From positions 3,108,001-3,172,000 of the forward strand of contig BPGD01000001.1 of assembly GCA_026002855.1 (NCBI GenBank): DNA of 64,000 bases, in the 5' to 3' direction. Under the pieces are notes generated by a model, which saw only the letters and a program-made list of their open reading frames with translations, did not search any database and was not told the origin of the DNA. Origin of the DNA: Bryobacteraceae bacterium. Its GTDB lineage: Bacteria; Acidobacteriota; Terriglobia; Bryobacterales; Bryobacteraceae. Shown piece after piece: positions 26,467 through 37,369 of this stretch (position 1 is its first letter; each line of letters begins with the position of its first letter). The translations under genes were made by a program, and so were the position numbers.

Positions 26467-28422
26467 TCAAAAGCTCAGCGTCCATCCCGCCGCAGCGTTT
26501 GCGCCGGGCATCGTGTAACCGGGCAGCACCTCGTAGCGGTGATTCAGCAGATTGTCGCCCAGCACGAAGAACGTGGTGCGGCGGCTGACACGCCAGGACG
26601 CCTGGAGCGTCAGCAGCGGATAGCCGCCAAGAGTGGCCGTACGCGCCGTGTTGGCGAAGCGGCGTCCTACGAGCATCGCCGAAAGGTTGGCGGAGAAGCG
26701 GCTTTTGGAGAACTGGATGGCGCCGTTAAACTTGTTTTTGGGCAGCAGCGGGGCGATCTGGGCCGAACGGAGCAGTCCGGCTCCGGCGCTGAATCGCCAC
26801 GCGCGCGAAGGCTGCCACTGGGCATTCAGATCCGCCCCGCGCAGAATGGCGCGCCCGGTATTTTCCAGCCGCAGGTTCGGGAAGCGCCCGAGCGTGACGA
26901 TCTGATCGGAAAGCGAAGAATAATAGCCCGTTGCCCAGGCAGAAAGCGTGCGATGGGGCTGCACGTAGAACGTCGAATGCCAGTGCCAGAGCCTTTCCGG
27001 TTGCAGGCCGGGGTTCGGAGCGGGGAACAGGTACAGCTCGCGGATGGTTGGGTTGCGGAAACCCCGGCTTACTCCCGCCGACCAGGAAACCATGCGGGAG
27101 ACCCTGACGGTTGCGGAAGCCTCCGGCACGGAGAGACTGCCGTAGACCGAATGCCGGTGATAGCGGTAGCCGCCGTTGAAGAGCAGCCGCGGCGCGGCCT
27201 GCCACTGCACGCGGGAAAATCCAGCGCCTTCATCCAGCGTGTGAGCGCCGTAATCCAGCCGGGATTTTATGTTGCGGGCCCGGCCTCCGTAGTGGTTGAA
27301 ATCGCCGCCCAGATCGAGCGTCAGGTCCGGCCGCAGGGCGAAAGTCTGCACGGCGCGCAGGCCTTTGGTGGAGTCCGTGGAACGGAATCCATCGGTTATG
27401 AAGTGCCTCCCCCAGGCCCCGTACTGTCGCACGTATCCGTAGGTTCGTCCGTAGGAGTTGTTGAGATTCAGGCTGTAGCCGCCGCGGCCGACGCGTGCGT
27501 AACTGCCCTGCAACGGCGCGAAAAAGGGGCCCGGGTCTTCCACATGGAAAAATCCATATCGGCTTTCGAGCGATGCTTTCCAGTGCTCTGAGAGATCGCC
27601 CCCGAACGTGAACGTACCGTCCGGGCTGCGAAAATCAGACGACGGGCGCTCGCCGGAAGTGCCCGAATAGCCGGCGTTCAGGGAATAAAATGCACGGGAA
27701 AATCTGGCCGCATGATTCAGGCGGTTCTGCGTGGTCCACCACGATCCCAGCGAAGAGGTAAGACGCGTCTGGAACCCCGCCTCGGGCCGCGCCGGGATCA
27801 CCTCGACGGCGCCTCCCATCGCGTTGGATCCGTAAAGAACGGAAGCCGGGCCCAGCGTCACCCGCACGGAGGCCGCATCGGATAGCGTGTACAGATCGGG
27901 CAGCGGATGGCCCATCAGTGCCTGAAAGTCCGGGCGGCCGTCGACGACAATCAGCACGCCGGTGTTCGGGCTGCCGCCAATGCCGCGGATGCTTACCGCG
28001 CCCGTGCCATTGGTGGCGATGCCGTAGCCCATGATGCCGCGCCGGGTGACAAACGCCGACGGCGCAAGCCGGTCCACCGCGTCGAGAACGGTTCGGGCGC
28101 CGGTGGCCTCGATCTCGAGCGCACTCGTTGAAACACTCTGGGCTGTTTCCGCGCCGGAGGCGCGCACCACCACGTCCACGGTGGTTCTGAGAGGCGCGGG
28201 TTCCAGGGTGACGCGGATTTCGGACTGCCCTTCAGGCAGCATGACCGTCTTTGCCGCAAAACCCGGCGCGCTGATGCGCGCCGCCGACCCATTGCGTTCG
28301 ATAACGGCATCCGGGATCAGCGCGCCTGTGGGATCCACCACCTGGATGGCGGGTCCGCCAGATTGCGCAGCGCCGAGGATCAAGGAGAAAAAGAGCGGAA
28401 GAAACGAAACGGTCCGGGGCAT
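26467..28422 (-). CDS. TonB-dependent outer-membrane receptor, first gene of the ECF operon
   Basis: The 651-residue product has a signal peptide, a short carboxypeptidase-regulatory-like domain (residues ~25-75, IQVVDPTGALIPDAVI), a plug domain (~90-200, VSIRGIGGSPNTGVLIVVDGR) and a 22-strand type barrel ending in the C-terminal Phe (AGWTLSF). This is the build of BtuB/FepA-type receptors that import scarce ligands using TonB energy. The following genes encode an ECF transporter, so the same ligand probably passes on to it. Several His-rich extracellular-loop-like segments (LWHWHSTFYVQPHRT, YRYHRHSVYG) are present; whether they bind metal is unknown. A perfect hairpin ends 8 bases before the ATG. 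Confidence 0.92.
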   Translation of the reverse strand: MPRTVSFLPLFFSLILGAAQSGGPAIQVVDPTGALIPDAVIERNGSAARISAPGFAAKTVMLPEGQSEIRVTLEPAPLRTTVDVVVRASGAETAQSVSTSALEIEATGARTVLDAVDRLAPSAFVTRRGIMGYGIATNGTGAVSIRGIGGSPNTGVLIVVDGRPDFQALMGHPLPDLYTLSDAASVRVTLGPASVLYGSNAMGGAVEVIPARPEAGFQTRLTSSLGSWWTTQNRLNHAARFSRAFYSLNAGYSGTSGERPSSDFRSPDGTFTFGGDLSEHWKASLESRYGFFHVEDPGPFFAPLQGSYARVGRGGYSLNLNNSYGRTYGYVRQYGAWGRHFITDGFRSTDSTKGLRAVQTFALRPDLTLDLGGDFNHYGGRARNIKSRLDYGAHTLDEGAGFSRVQWQAAPRLLFNGGYRYHRHSVYGSLSVPEASATVRVSRMVSWSAGVSRGFRNPTIRELYLFPAPNPGLQPERLWHWHSTFYVQPHRTLSAWATGYYSSLSDQIVTLGRFPNLRLENTGRAILRGADLNAQWQPSRAWRFSAGAGLLRSAQIAPLLPKNKFNGAIQFSKSRFSANLSAMLVGRRFANTARTATLGGYPLLTLQASWRVSRRTTFFVLGDNLLNHRYEVLPGYTMPGANAAAGWTLSF

Positions 28423-28429
28423 GCCTTCA

Positions 28430-28460
28430 CGGTAGCACGTTTGTCTGAAGCGTGCTACCG
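28430..28460 (-). promoter_or_regulatory. Perfect 10-bp stem-loop between the S9/FGE gene and the TonB receptor start
   Basis: CGGTAGCACG (28430-28439) pairs with CGTGCTACCG (28451-28460) around an 11-base loop. On the minus strand it lies 7 bases after the peptidase stop and ends 7 bases before the receptor ATG, touching its GAAGG ribosome site. It may be a terminator of the upstream gene, or a structure that limits receptor translation. No T tract follows. Confidence 0.5.
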
Positions 28461-28467
28461 AGGAACG

Positions 28468-31119
28468 TTACTTGTCCCGGACAACGCGGAACCCGATGTA
28501 GTCAGGCCGCGAGGTCACCGGCGCCTTCGCGTCGGCAGGCTGGTCGGCGCTGCCGCCAAGGACCTTGCCCTTGCCGTCCTTGCCCACGACCCATTCGGCC
28601 GCGTTCCCGCCGAGGTCGAACAACGGGTCCTCACCGGAGCCGGCGAAGGAGCCGACAGGGCGCAGCAGCGCGCCCGGGCCGGCCTGGTCCACCAGTTCCC
28701 GGAGCCGTGCGGCGTCATCGTAGTTCACCGCATAGCCGGCCCAGAAATCGAGCGTGTTCTCGTTCCGGTTCCGATCGAGCAGGCTCTCGAGTTCGTCCTC
28801 GCTGCCGAGACGGTATTTCTGGCCGGTTTTTTTCGAGAGCCACTCGCAATATTGCTGCGCTTTTTCGAAGGGCACGTTCGTGGCCGGGTAGAGCTCGGTT
28901 CCGGCCGGGACGGAATAGCCGGGGTCGAAGGCCCGGAACTGGGCGCGGGTGACTTCAAACCGGCCAATGGCGATGGAGCCGCGGTCCACGGTTTCGGGGA
29001 CTTCCGGCAACGACTTGAGGCGCTGAAGGGCGGCCAGCGGGGAATTCGGCTTGAGCGAAGGATTTTCGGCCGGCGCCGCGCCGAACAGGTACCTGTCGAA
29101 CCAGGCCAGCTCCTCCTCCACCTTGCGCTTCTGGTGGACGTACTTGCGCAGGCTGTGCGGTTCGCCAGGGAAGAGAATGAAACGCACCGGCGTTTTTCCG
29201 TAGTGTTGCAGCGCGCGGTAATGCTGCCAGCCCTGCTCGGTGGGCACCTGGCGGTCTTCCGTGCCGAAGAAAATGATGGTCGGGCTGGTGACCTTTTCCA
29301 TTTTGAAAAGCGGCGACTTTTTTACATAGAAATCGGGATCGTCCATCGGCGTCTTGCCGAGGTAGTACTGTTCGAAGGCGTCGCCGAAGACGGCGTTGCC
29401 CCAGTCGCTGGTCCAGTTGACGTCGCCGGCGCCGGCGCCCACTGCCTTGTAGCGGGTTGTCCGCACCGAGAGCTCGATACTGATGATCGAACCGTTGGAC
29501 CAGCCCAGAACGCCGAGTTTTTCAGGATCGACAAGGCCTTTGGCGATGAGATGATCGACGCCTTTTTCCACGTCGATCCATTCGAGCTCGTTGTACTTTC
29601 CGCCGGAGATCGACTCGCCGAATTTTAGTCCGTAATTTGAGGAACCGTGGTAGTTGGGCTTCAGGATAAAGGCGCCGCGCTGCGCGTACAACTGGTGTGG
29701 ATAGGCCCAGCTTTCGCGGAAAGCATCCGGGTCATGGCCGTGAGGCCCGCCGTGGATCATCACCACCAGCGGATACTTCCTGCCGGGCTGGTAGTCGTGG
29801 GGATAGTAGAGAATGCCCTCGATTTCGTCATCCAGTGCGCCCTTCCAGCGGATGACCTCCGTTTTTGCGATCGTTTTCTTTCTGAAATTCTCGTTGGTTT
29901 CAATGAACGGCGCCGGCTCCTCGAAGCGGCTGCCCGCCAGCCGCGCCGCCATGAAGACGGGCGGGGTCGAGGCATTCGAGCGGACATAGACGATCCGGCC
30001 GCCGTCCGTCGAGACGGACACCTGATGAACGTCCGGCTCGTCGATCCACTCGCGCCGCCAGGCGTTGCCGGTCTCGTAGTAGCGCGCCACCCGGTTGCGG
30101 GCGCCGTTGGCAAGCAGGGCCACGAAGCCATCCGGGGCGACTGCGGGAGAGGCGGCCAGACCGTTGTCCCAGTCCAACGCCACCTCGACGGGCTTTGCGG
30201 TGGCGGCGGCGGCAAGCGGCTCGGCCAGCGCCATTGGGAAATGGTAAAGCCGGGTGACGCTGGCGTTGTAGAGGTAGGGATGCGTCGTATAGGGGGCGGT
30301 GAAATAGAACGATTTCGAATCGGCTTTCCAGTGGAATGAGCGCGGGTAGAGTTTTTGTCCCGCGAACAGCTCGACGCTCTCCCCGCTCGACAGCCGGGTG
30401 AGAAATGTGGCGGGTTTGATCTTCTGGTTGTAGATTTCAGCGAGGCTGCGGTTGTGGACGGTGAGTGCCCACTGGCCGTCCGGCGAGACATCCACGCTGG
30501 TGATGCGGTCGCGATTTGAAGTGATGCGCGTCACTTTGCCGCCCTTGACCTCGACGCGGAACAGACGAACGGGCGGCTCGTGCTCTTCGTCATCCACGAC
30601 ACGCGAGGTATCCTTCGCCTCCTTGATCTTCTGGTCATACAGCGACGGGTCTTCCGGGGCGGCGACGGCGATGGCATCGTCGCTGATCCAGTCAAAGGAG
30701 CGCACGCCGCGTTCGAAACGGGTCAGCGGCCACGGCTCGCCGCCGTAAGCGTACATCAGCCAGACCTGCTGGCCGGCCGGTTCGCCGGGGCCGCCTGCCG
30801 GCTGTGCGGGTGCGCCGGCGGGGCGGCGGCTGGTGAGAAATGCGATCAGCCGCCCCGAGGGAGAAAACTTCGGGCTGGACGCGCCGTCCTGGCCACGAGT
30901 GAGCTGGATGGCCTCCGCCTCGCCGAAGCGCTTCAGCCAGAGGTGGCTGACGGATTCGCCCTTTTCCTTGTCGATGCGCGACTTCACGAAGACAGCCGCG
31001 CGGCCGTCGCGGGAGAGCTCCAGGCTGCCCACCTGCTCCTGAAGCAGGATGTCATCCACGGTCCACCGATCTGCGGCGGATAACGACAGGCAGAAGAGGG
31101 CGAAGAGGTACCGCTTCAT
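28468..31119 (-). CDS. S9 peptidase fused to an FGE/SUMF1-like domain
   Basis: The 883-residue product has a signal peptide (to about residue 16), a beta-propeller (20-420) and an alpha/beta-hydrolase domain with nucleophile Ser541 (GWSNGS), Asp622 ([10 protein letters not shown]) and His655 (GEPHSLRK). From about residue 712 it continues into a second domain with the formylglycine-generating-enzyme fold signature: [57 protein letters not shown] and a final [10 protein letters not shown]. The S9 part should be an active periplasmic peptidase. The FGE-like part has only one Cys (758), not the catalytic Cys pair of true FGE, so it is probably a binding or structural module. The fusion is unusual. 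Confidence 0.9.
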   Translation of the reverse strand: MKRYLFALFCLSLSAADRWTVDDILLQEQVGSLELSRDGRAAVFVKSRIDKEKGESVSHLWLKRFGEAEAIQLTRGQDGASSPKFSPSGRLIAFLTSRRPAGAPAQPAGGPGEPAGQQVWLMYAYGGEPWPLTRFERGVRSFDWISDDAIAVAAPEDPSLYDQKIKEAKDTSRVVDDEEHEPPVRLFRVEVKGGKVTRITSNRDRITSVDVSPDGQWALTVHNRSLAEIYNQKIKPATFLTRLSSGESVELFAGQKLYPRSFHWKADSKSFYFTAPYTTHPYLYNASVTRLYHFPMALAEPLAAAATAKPVEVALDWDNGLAASPAVAPDGFVALLANGARNRVARYYETGNAWRREWIDEPDVHQVSVSTDGGRIVYVRSNASTPPVFMAARLAGSRFEEPAPFIETNENFRKKTIAKTEVIRWKGALDDEIEGILYYPHDYQPGRKYPLVVMIHGGPHGHDPDAFRESWAYPHQLYAQRGAFILKPNYHGSSNYGLKFGESISGGKYNELEWIDVEKGVDHLIAKGLVDPEKLGVLGWSNGSIISIELSVRTTRYKAVGAGAGDVNWTSDWGNAVFGDAFEQYYLGKTPMDDPDFYVKKSPLFKMEKVTSPTIIFFGTEDRQVPTEQGWQHYRALQHYGKTPVRFILFPGEPHSLRKYVHQKRKVEEELAWFDRYLFGAAPAENPSLKPNSPLAALQRLKSLPEVPETVDRGSIAIGRFEVTRAQFRAFDPGYSVPAGTELYPATNVPFEKAQQYCEWLSKKTGQKYRLGSEDELESLLDRNRNENTLDFWAGYAVNYDDAARLRELVDQAGPGALLRPVGSFAGSGEDPLFDLGGNAAEWVVGKDGKGKVLGGSADQPADAKAPVTSRPDYIGFRVVRDK

Positions 31120-31190
31120 ACGCTTCCATTATGCGCGAATGGCGCAGACGCGCCCGCGCGCGCCGAACCGATATGCTGGGAGGGAGCGCC

Positions 31191-32711
31191 ATGCCACTGT
31201 ACAAGCGTTATCTCGAGTACTTGGTGACCGAGCCTGCCACCGGCCTGAGCCTGGACATTTCGCGGATGAACTTTTCCAGCGCCTGGCTGGACTCGATGGA
31301 GCCTGCCATGCAGCGCGCCTATGAGGAAATGACGCAGCTTGAGAAAGGCTCCATCGCCAACCCGGACGAGAACCGGATGGTGGGCCACTACTGGTTGCGC
31401 GCGCCGGCGCTGGCGCCTTCGGCCGACATCCGGATCGCGATCGAAGAGACGCAGGCGCGCGTTCGCGAGTTCGCGGCGCGGATCCACGACACAGGCTTCT
31501 TCACGGATGTGCTCAGCATCGGCATCGGCGGATCCGCGCTGGGGCCCATGTTTCTGGCCGACGCGCTGGGCCATCCACGGCGAGACCGCATGCGGCTGCA
31601 CTTTCTGGACAACACCGATCCGGACGGCATCGAACGGGTTTTCAGCGCACTGGAGGGACGGCTGGACCGCACGCTGGTCATTGTGATCTCGAAGAGCGGC
31701 ACGACGCCGGAAACGCACAACGGCATGAAGCTGGCCGAGGCGGCGTTTACCCGCGACGGCCTCGCCTTTGCACCGCAGGCGGTGGCAGTGACCATGCCCG
31801 GCTCAAAGCTTGACCGATATGCGCAGGAGAACGGCTGGCTGGAGCGCTTTCCGATGTTCGACTGGGTGGGCGGCCGCACATCGGTGACTTCCGCAGTAGG
31901 GCTGCTGCCGGCCGCATTGCAGGGCCTGGACACGCAGGGGCTGCTCGAAGGCGCCGCGCGAATGGATGAGGCGACGCGGTCCCGCATCACACGGCGCAAC
32001 CCGGCGGCGCTGCTGGCATTGATGTGGCACTATGCGACCGGCGGCCGCGGCCGCAAGGACATGGTGATCCTCCCCTACAAGGACCGGCTGTTGCTGTTCG
32101 GCCGCTATCTCCAGCAGCTCATCATGGAGTCGCTGGGAAAACAGTTCGACCGCGACGGACGGCTGGTGGAGCAGGGCATCACCGTTTACGGCAACAAGGG
32201 CTCGACGGACCAGCACGCCTATGTGCAGCAGTTGCGGGAGGGCGTGAACAATTTCTTCGTCACCTTCATCCGCGTGCTGGAAGACGGCGGCGACGCGCTG
32301 GAGCTGGAGCCAGGCGTGCGCGCCGGCGATTATCTGGACGGATTTCTGCTCGGCACCCGGCAGGCGCTGACCGAGAACGGGCGCGAATCCATTCTGATCA
32401 CGATTCCGCGCGTGGACGCCCACAGCGTGGGCGCGCTGATCGCGCTCTACGAGCGGGCCACGGGGTTCTATGCCTCGCTGGTCAACATCAACGCCTATCA
32501 TCAGCCCGGCGTGGAGGCCGGCAAGAAGGCGGCGGCGGCGCTGCTGGAGCTCCAGAAGAGGCTGCTTGCGGCGCTGGGCCCAGCGGCCAAGCCGGTGGAC
32601 CGGCTGGCGGCCGAAGCGGGCGCGGACTCCGAGGAGGCGGTGGCGCTGATCCTCGAACACCTGGCGGCGAACGGGCGCGTGAAGGCATCCAGGGCCGGTT
32701 ACAGCCTGTAA
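31191..32711 (+). CDS. pgi: Glucose-6-phosphate isomerase
   Basis: The 506-residue product interconverts glucose-6-phosphate and fructose-6-phosphate in glycolysis and gluconeogenesis. It has the SIS-domain motifs [22 protein letters not shown] (phosphate-binding), [13 protein letters not shown] and [16 protein letters not shown] with the catalytic Glu/His region, and [14 protein letters not shown] near the end. The last 45 residues form an extra helical tail reminiscent of a small winged-helix ([19 protein letters not shown]). ATG 31191 has a strong GGGAGGG upstream. It is divergent from the S9/FGE gene. Confidence 0.95.
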   Translation: MPLYKRYLEYLVTEPATGLSLDISRMNFSSAWLDSMEPAMQRAYEEMTQLEKGSIANPDENRMVGHYWLRAPALAPSADIRIAIEETQARVREFAARIHDTGFFTDVLSIGIGGSALGPMFLADALGHPRRDRMRLHFLDNTDPDGIERVFSALEGRLDRTLVIVISKSGTTPETHNGMKLAEAAFTRDGLAFAPQAVAVTMPGSKLDRYAQENGWLERFPMFDWVGGRTSVTSAVGLLPAALQGLDTQGLLEGAARMDEATRSRITRRNPAALLALMWHYATGGRGRKDMVILPYKDRLLLFGRYLQQLIMESLGKQFDRDGRLVEQGITVYGNKGSTDQHAYVQQLREGVNNFFVTFIRVLEDGGDALELEPGVRAGDYLDGFLLGTRQALTENGRESILITIPRVDAHSVGALIALYERATGFYASLVNINAYHQPGVEAGKKAAAALLELQKRLLAALGPAAKPVDRLAAEAGADSEEAVALILEHLAANGRVKASRAGYSL

Positions 32712-32748
32712 GGGCGGCTGGCGCGCCGGGCCGGTATCATGGTAGAGG

Positions 32749-33708
<960 letters not shown>

Positions 33709-33723
33709 CGAGCATCCCGGAGT

Positions 33724-34797
33724 ATGAAAACTGCCATCATCGGCCTGCCCATGACGGGCAAGACCAGCCTCTTCACGATTCTGACCGGCGTGCATGAGAC
33801 GGCACGCACCGGCGCGATGGAAACGAAAGTGGGCGTGACGAAGGTGCCGGACCCGCGGCTGGAAGCGCTGGCAAAGGTGTTTTCGCCGCAAAAGGTGACG
33901 CACGCGACGATCGAGTTCATCGATTTTCCTTCGATTTCCCGCGAGTCGCTGCGCGATCCGTCGCTGCTGGCCAGCCTGCGCGTCGCGGATGCGCTGGCGC
34001 ATGTCGTCCGGCTGTTCGAGGACGACACGGTTCCCCACGAGAAAGGCTCGATCGATCCGATGCGCGACATCGCCGATGTGGACACGGAACTGGTGCTGAG
34101 CGACCTCGCGGTGGTCGAAAAGCGGCTCGAACGGCTGGAAAAGGACCGCAGGAAGATGAAGGACCCGGGACTGGACCGCGAGTTCGAGCTGCTCGAGCAG
34201 GCGCGGCGGATGCTCGAAAACGGCGAGCCGCTGCGCGGCTGGGACCTCCAGGGCGAGGACGAAAAGCGGCTGCGCGGTTTCCAGTTTCTTTCGCAGAAAC
34301 CGATTCTTTTTGTGCTGAATGTGGGCGAAAAAGACGCGCCCCGCATGACGGAAATCGAGCAGGAATACCGGGAAAAACTGCTCTCTGGAAAGAGCCGCTC
34401 CGAAGTGACCGCAGTCTGCGGGAAGATCGAGGCGGAGCTGGCCGAGCTGAGTCCCGAGGAGCAGAAAGAATACCTGGCCTCCTACGGGCTGCCCGGTTCG
34501 AGCCTGGACCGGCTGGTGAGCGTCATGTACCGGCTGCTTGGGCTGATGAGTTTCCTGACCGCCGGCGAGACCGAGGTGCGCGCCTGGACCATCCCGGTGA
34601 ATTCCACCGCAGTGAAGGCGGCCGGAGCCATCCACTCGGACTTCGAAAAGAAGTTCATCCGCGCCGAGGTGGTGCCGTGGCAGGCGCTCGTGGAGCACGG
34701 CGGCTATGCCAGCGCGCGTGAAAAAGGGCTGCTGCGCCTGGAGGGCAGGGACTACATCGTCAAGGACGGCGACGTGCTCGTCATCCGCCACGGGTGA
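33724..34797 (+). CDS. YchF/Obg-type P-loop NTPase, variant G1 motif
   Basis: The 357-residue product matches the YchF family in length and layout: N-terminal G domain, a coiled-coil insertion (VVEKRLERLEKDRRKMKD) and a C-terminal TGS/DUF933 domain (IHSDFEKKFIRAEVV ... LEGRDYIVKDGDVLVIR). YchF hydrolyses ATP and associates with ribosomes under stress. The P-loop is GLPMTGKTS instead of the usual GLPNVGKST, and the G3 region reads FIDFPSI instead of DIAGL, so this may be a divergent paralogue. NVGEKD stands at the NxxE position linked to ATP preference. It follows moxR by 15 bases and is likely co-transcribed. Confidence 0.85.
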   Translation: MKTAIIGLPMTGKTSLFTILTGVHETARTGAMETKVGVTKVPDPRLEALAKVFSPQKVTHATIEFIDFPSISRESLRDPSLLASLRVADALAHVVRLFEDDTVPHEKGSIDPMRDIADVDTELVLSDLAVVEKRLERLEKDRRKMKDPGLDREFELLEQARRMLENGEPLRGWDLQGEDEKRLRGFQFLSQKPILFVLNVGEKDAPRMTEIEQEYREKLLSGKSRSEVTAVCGKIEAELAELSPEEQKEYLASYGLPGSSLDRLVSVMYRLLGLMSFLTAGETEVRAWTIPVNSTAVKAAGAIHSDFEKKFIRAEVVPWQALVEHGGYASAREKGLLRLEGRDYIVKDGDVLVIRHG

Positions 34798-34812
34798 GCG
34801 GCGCGCCGGGCG

Positions 34813-35865
34813 TCACTCCATCCGCCGGAGGGCGGCGAAGAGTTCGCGGAAACAGAGTACCGCCTCGACGACCTCCGGCCGCGGCGCCTTGTCTTCACGA
34901 AAGTAGGCGCGGACGAACGGGCCGAAACCGACCCAGGTGGTCTGGAGCATTCCCAGCATCCGTTCGGCCACAGGTGGGGCCGCGGTGGCGCGGGTGCGCC
35001 CGATGATTTCCAGTTGCGCCAGCGCCACCGACGGCCGGCGCCACGGCGAGCTGACGACGGAGAGGCCCTGGAGCGCGAAGAACGTGGCGGTGGGGTGCGG
35101 CGCCTCATAGTGCCAGTCGCAGATGACGACGTCTCGCGGGATCAACTGGATGGCCCGCGCCGTGCCGTTTTCAGAGGCTTCCCATTTGCCGATGCCGGTG
35201 AGACGGCCGTCCAGCAGCCGGTCACCCCAGATCCAGAGCCGCACGTTGCGCCCGGCCAGACAGTCCCGGACTGCGGAGACCTCCCCGGCAAACAGTTCCG
35301 CCCTGTCGCGGCCTCGGCAGCGGGGACAATCGTCCTCGCCAAGGAGGAATACCTCATCCATGCCGGCGTGGAAGTCCGTGGCGCCGGAGGCGTCCAGCAG
35401 CTCGCCGATCAGATCAAAAATGACCTTGTGAATCTCCGGATGGAGCGGGCAATAACTGCGGCAATAAATTCCCTCATTATTGGGATATTTGCCGGGCGTT
35501 TCGTCAAATTCCGGATGGGCGCGGAGAAGTCCAAACGTGGTTTTCGCCCACGACTGGTGGCCCAGGAGGTTGATCATCGGCACCAGCCGCACGCCCGCCT
35601 TGCGGCAGGCGTCGGCCAGGCGGACAAGGTCGTCCCTGGTCAGCGCCGGCTCGTCGATCACTTCGGGATGCGACGCGTACCGGTAGCGGTAATTGATTTC
35701 CAGCACCAGCGTGTTTACGCCTTCTTTCGGCAGCGCCTCCGAGATGAAGCGAAGGGCCAGGTCCATGTCCTCCGGCTGGGGCGCGGCGAGATGGATGCCG
35801 CGGACCGGAAGCGGCCCAGCCAGAGCCGCCGAGGCCGTAAGGAGAAAAAGAGCGGGCAGCTTCAT
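34813..35865 (-). CDS. Secreted GH20-like beta-N-acetylhexosaminidase catalytic domain protein
   Basis: The 350-residue product has a signal peptide (MKLPALFLLTASAALAGP) and a TIM-barrel with LVLEINYRYRY, VRLVPMINLLGHQSW and DFHAGMDEVFLL, where the neighbouring Asp-Glu pair matches the GH20 catalytic dyad. A CPRCRGRDR segment follows, and WIWGDRLLDG further on. The N-terminal GH20b domain usual in hexosaminidases is absent, so this is the catalytic barrel alone. It would release terminal GlcNAc/GalNAc outside the cytoplasm. ATG 35865 is preferred; TTG 35883 and ATG 35874 are in frame. The 3' end faces the YchF gene across 15 bases. Confidence 0.8.
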   Translation of the reverse strand: MKLPALFLLTASAALAGPLPVRGIHLAAPQPEDMDLALRFISEALPKEGVNTLVLEINYRYRYASHPEVIDEPALTRDDLVRLADACRKAGVRLVPMINLLGHQSWAKTTFGLLRAHPEFDETPGKYPNNEGIYCRSYCPLHPEIHKVIFDLIGELLDASGATDFHAGMDEVFLLGEDDCPRCRGRDRAELFAGEVSAVRDCLAGRNVRLWIWGDRLLDGRLTGIGKWEASENGTARAIQLIPRDVVICDWHYEAPHPTATFFALQGLSVVSSPWRRPSVALAQLEIIGRTRATAAPPVAERMLGMLQTTWVGFGPFVRAYFREDKAPRPEVVEAVLCFRELFAALRRME

Positions 35866-35875
35866 GCGGCCCATT

Positions 35876-37360
35876 CTATTCAAGCGGGCGGTAAACGGGG
35901 ATCATCGTGGCGGCGAAGGCGCCGAGGCCGGCCGCCAGGCACAGCCAGGCGAACCAGTCGCCGTGCCGCGTGTAGAAGGTGCGTGTTGAAAGGAAGCGGA
36001 AGGGGAGCCTGGCGGCGCGCAGTTCCTGTTCGGGCAGGCGGGCCCACACCTGGCCGGAGGGATCAATGGAAGCGGTGATGCCGTCGTTGGCGGCGCGCAG
36101 CAGCCAGCGACGGTTCTCCACCGCGCGCATGCGCGCCAGCAGCAGGTGCTGCGCCCGCGCGGCGCTGCGGCCGAAGTAGCCGTCGTTGGTGAGATTGACG
36201 AGGACCTCCGCGCCCTGTGCGGCGAACTGGCGGACGTAATCCGGGAAGGCGGACTCGTAGCAGATGAAGACGCCGAGGCCGTGGTCGCCGGCCTGAAGCA
36301 CACGGGCGCCTTCGCCGGCGGCGTAGTCTCCGGCTTCGGAAGAGATTTTGCGGATCCAGCGGAAGCCGGCCGGAACGAACTCGCCGAACGGCACCAGCCG
36401 CGCCTTGTCGTAGCGGCCGGCGAGGCGGCCGGCAGCATCCAGCAGCACGGCGGAATTCAGCGGCTCGTGGCCGGGGGTATAGGCCACGGTGCCGAAGAGA
36501 AACGGGGCGCGGGCCAGGCGCGCCGTGTCGGTCACCTCACGCCGGAACTGCGGGTCGTCGTAGTAGTAGAAGGGCGCCGGCACTTCGGGCCACAGGATCA
36601 GCGATGCCGGCGGCCGGGCCGGATCGAGCGCGGCCTGCAAGGTGCGGAAGGCGAGGCGGCGCGTGGTATCGCGAAGCGAGTGCTCGTCCCAGCGGGCATC
36701 GGCGGCAACGTTTGGCTGAAGGGCGACGGCCTCGCGGTCATACACACTGCGGCGGTCGAGCGGGGGAAGAATCCAGAGCAGCAACAGCGGCGACAGCCAG
36801 AGGAGCTCCACGCGCCGGCGGCGCAGCCACATCGCCGCCACCGCAGCGGCGATCATCGCGAAGACAAACGAGAGTCCATAGACGCCGATCCACGGGGCCA
36901 GCCGCATGGGAACATCCATGCCGATGCCGGCATTGCCGAGGGCGAGCCATGCGAACCCGAGCGGGCCATGCGTTCTTTCGATTCCTGTCCACAGGGCGGC
37001 CACTGCCGGGATGGCCCACCCGCGGCGCATCAGCGGGCCGGCAAGCGTGGCGAAGACGGCCAGATGCAGCCCCTTGGCCAGCGCAAACAGCGCCAGCGCC
37101 ACCCAGCTCAGGACATGGTTCAGGCCGCCGTAGTTCGCCAGGACGTCACGGATCCAGCCACAGACGAGGATCCAGAAAAGCGCTCCCGCGGCCCAGCCGG
37201 CCAGGAATCGGCGGCCTGCGCGCGGCTCATGAGCAAGCGAAAACAGCAGCGGAACCAGCGCCAGCGGCGCGAGCGCCGGCCAGCCGATGGGCGGAAACAG
37301 CGCAGCCAGCAACAGGCCCGTCAGGCAGGAGCCGGCCGCCAGAAGCCAGGGAAGTCGCAT
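35876..37360 (-). CDS. lnt: Apolipoprotein N-acyltransferase
   Basis: The 494-residue inner-membrane enzyme adds the third acyl chain to lipoproteins. About seven transmembrane helices in the first 200 residues are followed by the nitrilase-like domain with catalytic Glu in LILWPEVPAP, Lys in KARLVPFGEFVP and Cys in FICYESAFPDY, i.e. the full Glu-Lys-Cys triad. A final helix (WFAWLCLAAGLGAFAATM) closes the protein. Several lipoproteins in this window would be its substrates. The gene follows the SPOR-protein gene by 9 bases and the helicase gene before that, in one direction. Confidence 0.93.
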   Translation of the reverse strand: MRLPWLLAAGSCLTGLLLAALFPPIGWPALAPLALVPLLFSLAHEPRAGRRFLAGWAAGALFWILVCGWIRDVLANYGGLNHVLSWVALALFALAKGLHLAVFATLAGPLMRRGWAIPAVAALWTGIERTHGPLGFAWLALGNAGIGMDVPMRLAPWIGVYGLSFVFAMIAAAVAAMWLRRRRVELLWLSPLLLLWILPPLDRRSVYDREAVALQPNVAADARWDEHSLRDTTRRLAFRTLQAALDPARPPASLILWPEVPAPFYYYDDPQFRREVTDTARLARAPFLFGTVAYTPGHEPLNSAVLLDAAGRLAGRYDKARLVPFGEFVPAGFRWIRKISSEAGDYAAGEGARVLQAGDHGLGVFICYESAFPDYVRQFAAQGAEVLVNLTNDGYFGRSAARAQHLLLARMRAVENRRWLLRAANDGITASIDPSGQVWARLPEQELRAARLPFRFLSTRTFYTRHGDWFAWLCLAAGLGAFAATMIPVYRPLE

Positions 37361-37369
37361 CGGCCAGGC

